Shown: positions 6,623 to 8,196 of the stretch, piece after piece | How positions within the stretch are numbered: position 1 is the stretch's first letter | How the letters are laid out: each line of letters starts with the position of its first letter | The notes under the pieces: generated by a model | The model's input: the letters and a program-made list of their open reading frames with translations, nothing else | What the model was told of the DNA's origin: nothing | Databases searched by the model: none | Made by a program: the position numbers and the translations under genes | From: an uncultured Lysobacteraceae bacterium | GTDB lineage: Bacteria > Pseudomonadota > Gammaproteobacteria > Xanthomonadales > Rhodanobacteraceae | DNA: 8,196 bases | Direction of reading: 5' to 3' | Assembly (NCBI GenBank): GCA_946482585.1 | Contig: CAMLSI010000232.1 | Span: 1 to 8,196, forward strand

Positions 6623-7309
6623 ATGCTGCTCCATGTCGCGAATGTCCTGTCTGCCGAAGAAGTCGCGCGCTGCCGGGAGCGGCTCGATGCCGCCGAATGG
6701 GCCGACGGGCGCATCACCGCCGGCTATCAGTCGGCGAAGGCCAAGCACAACCTGCAACTGCCCGACGACCATCCGGTCGCGCGGGAACTCGGTGCGCTGA
6801 TTCTCGACAAATTGCAGCGGCATCCGACGTTCATGGCCGGCGCGCTGCCGTGCCGCATCTTCCCGCCGCTGTTCAATTGCTATCGGCCGGGCCAGTCGTT
6901 CGGCTTCCACGTCGACAACGCGGTGCGCTATCCGCGCACCGGCGACGATCGCAGCCCGCTGCGCACGGACCTGTCGGCGACCTTGTTCCTGAGTCATCCC
7001 GACGACTACGACGGCGGCGAACTCGTGATCGAAGACAGTTTCGGCACGCACGGCGTCAAGCTGCCCGCCGGCGACCTGATCCTCTATCCGGCGAGCAGCC
7101 TGCATCAGGTCACTCCGGTCACGCGCGGCGCACGCATCGCGTCGTTCTTCTGGCTGCAAAGTCTGGTCCGCGACGAAGGCGAGCGGCGCCTGCTGTTCGA
7201 TCTCGACGTATCGATCCAGAGTCTCACGCAGACCAACGCCGAGCATCCCGCGCTCGTGCAACTGGTCGGCGTCTATCACAATCTGCTGCGACGCTGGGCG
7301 GAGACCTGA
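6623..7309 (+). CDS. piuC: PKHD-type Fe(II)/2-oxoglutarate dioxygenase, PiuC/YbiX family
   Basis: Soluble hydroxylase of 228 residues, the normal length for PiuC/YbiX. The double-stranded beta-helix core carries the iron ligands H96 and D98 (FGFHVDNAV) and distal H161 (SSLHQVTPV), with R171 ten residues later to bind 2-oxoglutarate. YDGGEL (129-134), GDLILYP (150-156) and [14 protein letters not shown] (171-184) are further family signatures. The C-terminal helical region, with SIQSLTQ, is also present, so the gene looks intact. The natural substrate is unsettled; homologues are iron-regulated neighbours of catecholate siderophore receptors and have been linked to siderophore or siderophore-drug uptake. 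The ATG at 6623 begins directly at the family N terminus; the ribosome-binding site is weak. The matching receptor gene ends at 2093, so the usual receptor-piuC pair is interrupted here by the minus-strand operon. Confidence 0.92.
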   Translation: MLLHVANVLSAEEVARCRERLDAAEWADGRITAGYQSAKAKHNLQLPDDHPVARELGALILDKLQRHPTFMAGALPCRIFPPLFNCYRPGQSFGFHVDNAVRYPRTGDDRSPLRTDLSATLFLSHPDDYDGGELVIEDSFGTHGVKLPAGDLILYPASSLHQVTPVTRGARIASFFWLQSLVRDEGERRLLFDLDVSIQSLTQTNAEHPALVQLVGVYHNLLRRWAET

Positions 7310-7380
7310 GCCTCGCGGCCTGGAGCGGAATCCGGAGCCGTCGAACCGGATCGTTCAGGGCTTTCAGGCGCCGGCAGTGG

Positions 7381-7980
7381 TCACTTCTCGCTGACGCGCG
7401 GTCCCAGCTTCACGAGCACGATCTCGCCCGCGCCGTTGAGCACGAGCGGCGGGCCGCCGCTCTGCGTGAATTCGACCAGCAGCGTTTCGCCGGCTTCGAT
7501 GCGCGGCAGATCCGCGCGATCGCTGACGACGATGTGTCCGTTCGCGACGAACACGAGCCAGGTCGTCGCCGCGGCCGGAAACAGCAGTTGCGCGCCGACG
7601 ATCGGACGGGCGAGCAGTTCGGCCGCATAGCGGCCGCGGCGAACCATCAGGTTGAAATCGCGCGTCGGTCCGTCGATCAGGCGGCAGCTCACGGGCGCTT
7701 CGCCCGGAAACGCGTGCTTCTGGTAGCGCCGTGTCAGAGCGATCGGTTCGTCGTTGCCGATCGCGAGTTCCACGCCGCCGCCCTCGAGCAGCATGAGCTC
7801 GCGGTCCACGTCGGGAAAAATGGAAAAATCACCATCCTGCGCAATCTCGGCAATCGACACGCGCCAGTCGAACGCGTCGCCGTCGCCGTCGTACCGTGCG
7901 ATTTCCGTCGTGATGCCGCCGCCGTTCTTCCACGCCATGCGGCGATAGTCGTGCGCGCGCAGCAACCGCAGCGTGGTCAT
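7381..7980 (-). CDS. HutD/Ves family protein
   Basis: Cytosolic bicupin-like protein of 199 residues, the usual family length. Diagnostic segments are MAWKNGGGITTEIA (15-28), FDWRVSIAEI (37-46), DGDFSIFPDVDRELMLLEG (49-67) and DGPTRDFNLMVRRG (103-116). HutD is found in histidine-utilisation operons, where it is thought to adjust flux, and Ves is its solitary relative in E. coli; the biochemical activity is not established. No hut gene is visible, so this copy is closer to the Ves situation. Its ATG (7980-7978) overlaps the TGA of the upstream SET-domain gene by 4 nt, so translation is probably coupled, in keeping with only a weak GGGG ribosome-binding site. It converges with piuC across 71 nt, where only a weak 6-bp hairpin without a T run is seen. 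Confidence 0.9.
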   Translation of the reverse strand: MTTLRLLRAHDYRRMAWKNGGGITTEIARYDGDGDAFDWRVSIAEIAQDGDFSIFPDVDRELMLLEGGGVELAIGNDEPIALTRRYQKHAFPGEAPVSCRLIDGPTRDFNLMVRRGRYAAELLARPIVGAQLLFPAAATTWLVFVANGHIVVSDRADLPRIEAGETLLVEFTQSGGPPLVLNGAGEIVLVKLGPRVSEK

Positions 7981-8196
7981 GCGCGCCCCGTCAGCGCATG
8001 CAACTGGGCGGTCGACGTGCGCAGGCTTTCTTCCCAGGTGAACCCGACGATGGCCGCGCCGGTACTCGCGTCGGGGAAATCTTCGGACTGTCCCGGGGCG
8101 AGCAGATGCCGGTAGTCCACGGTGATCTCGGCGCCCGGCTCCAGATCGCGCATGGCGAACACGAAGCCGAGGTGCCAGAGGCCGGTCGGATCGAAC
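7977..8196 (-). CDS. SET-domain protein, C-terminal part (5' partial)
   Basis: Only the last 72 or so codons are in the window; the frame is open to the right edge and the true start lies beyond it. Visible sequence includes GLWHLGFVFAMRDLEPGAEI followed by TVDY, which fits the end of a SET domain, where a glycine and acidic/hydrophobic residues lead into the catalytic-site tyrosine of the DY motif. The NHS motif expected upstream would lie outside the window. Small bacterial SET proteins are presumed protein-lysine methyltransferases with mostly unknown targets. About 50 residues follow the DY motif (GFTWEESLRTSTAQLHAL and a short tail). The GTG at 8160-8162 is an internal valine rather than a start. 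The stop codon overlaps the start of the HutD/Ves gene as ATGA, so the two form one transcription unit. Confidence 0.7.
   Translation of the reverse strand, partial: FDPTGLWHLGFVFAMRDLEPGAEITVDYRHLLAPGQSEDFPDASTGAAIVGFTWEESLRTSTAQLHALTGRA

Noticed and set aside
7330..7351. Hairpin ATCCGG/CCGGAT as a terminator between piuC and the HutD gene
   Set aside because: The stem is only 6 bp with a 10-nt loop and no T run follows on either strand.
6478..8115. Plus-strand open frame of 545 codons across piuC and the HutD gene
   Set aside because: It is out of frame with piuC and antisense to HutD, with low-complexity Arg-rich translation and no recognisable domain.

Overview
The window is a GC-rich (roughly two-thirds G+C by eye), gene-dense stretch of bacterial chromosome. 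The mix of a TonB-dependent siderophore receptor, a PKHD-type dioxygenase of the PiuC/YbiX family, HutD/Ves, a Tat-exported GMC flavoprotein and an OruR-like AraC regulator points to a Gram-negative member of Pseudomonadota. A gammaproteobacterium of the Nevskiales, Steroidobacterales or Xanthomonadales type is my guess, but no marker gene in the window settles this. No RNA gene, CRISPR array, insertion sequence or phage gene was recognised, and no stretch of more than 150 bases lacks a gene.

Layout. (1) From the left edge to 2093 on the plus strand lies most of a Fiu/PiuA-type catecholate siderophore receptor, cut at its N terminus. It is closed by two consecutive GC-rich hairpins, each followed by TTTT. 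(2) From 6479 back to 2242 on the minus strand lie four co-directional genes with gaps of 44, 71 and 67 nt, which look like one operon. In transcription order they encode a small histidine-box membrane hydroxylase (fatty acid hydroxylase/sterol desaturase superfamily), a GMC oxidoreductase with a twin-arginine signal and a CX2CX2CX3C cluster motif, an unrecognised exported protein of 210 residues, and an AraC-family regulator. (3) From 6623 to 7309 on the plus strand, divergent from that operon, is piuC, an Fe(II)/2-oxoglutarate PKHD-type hydroxylase. (4) From the right edge back to 7381 on the minus strand, the C-terminal part of a SET-domain protein overlaps a HutD/Ves-family gene by 4 nt (ATGA).

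How it fits together. A Fiu/PiuA receptor and PiuC/YbiX are classic neighbours in iron-uptake loci. Here they face the same way but lie about 4.5 kb apart, with the four-gene minus-strand operon between them. The simplest reading is an iron-siderophore locus carrying an inserted lipid, sterol or alcohol redox module with its own regulator. In that module a di-iron membrane enzyme and a periplasmic flavin/iron-sulfur enzyme could act on related hydrophobic substrates, with the small exported protein as a possible partner. The substrate cannot be read from the sequence. The module is the most interesting part of the window; the other genes are recognisable family members.
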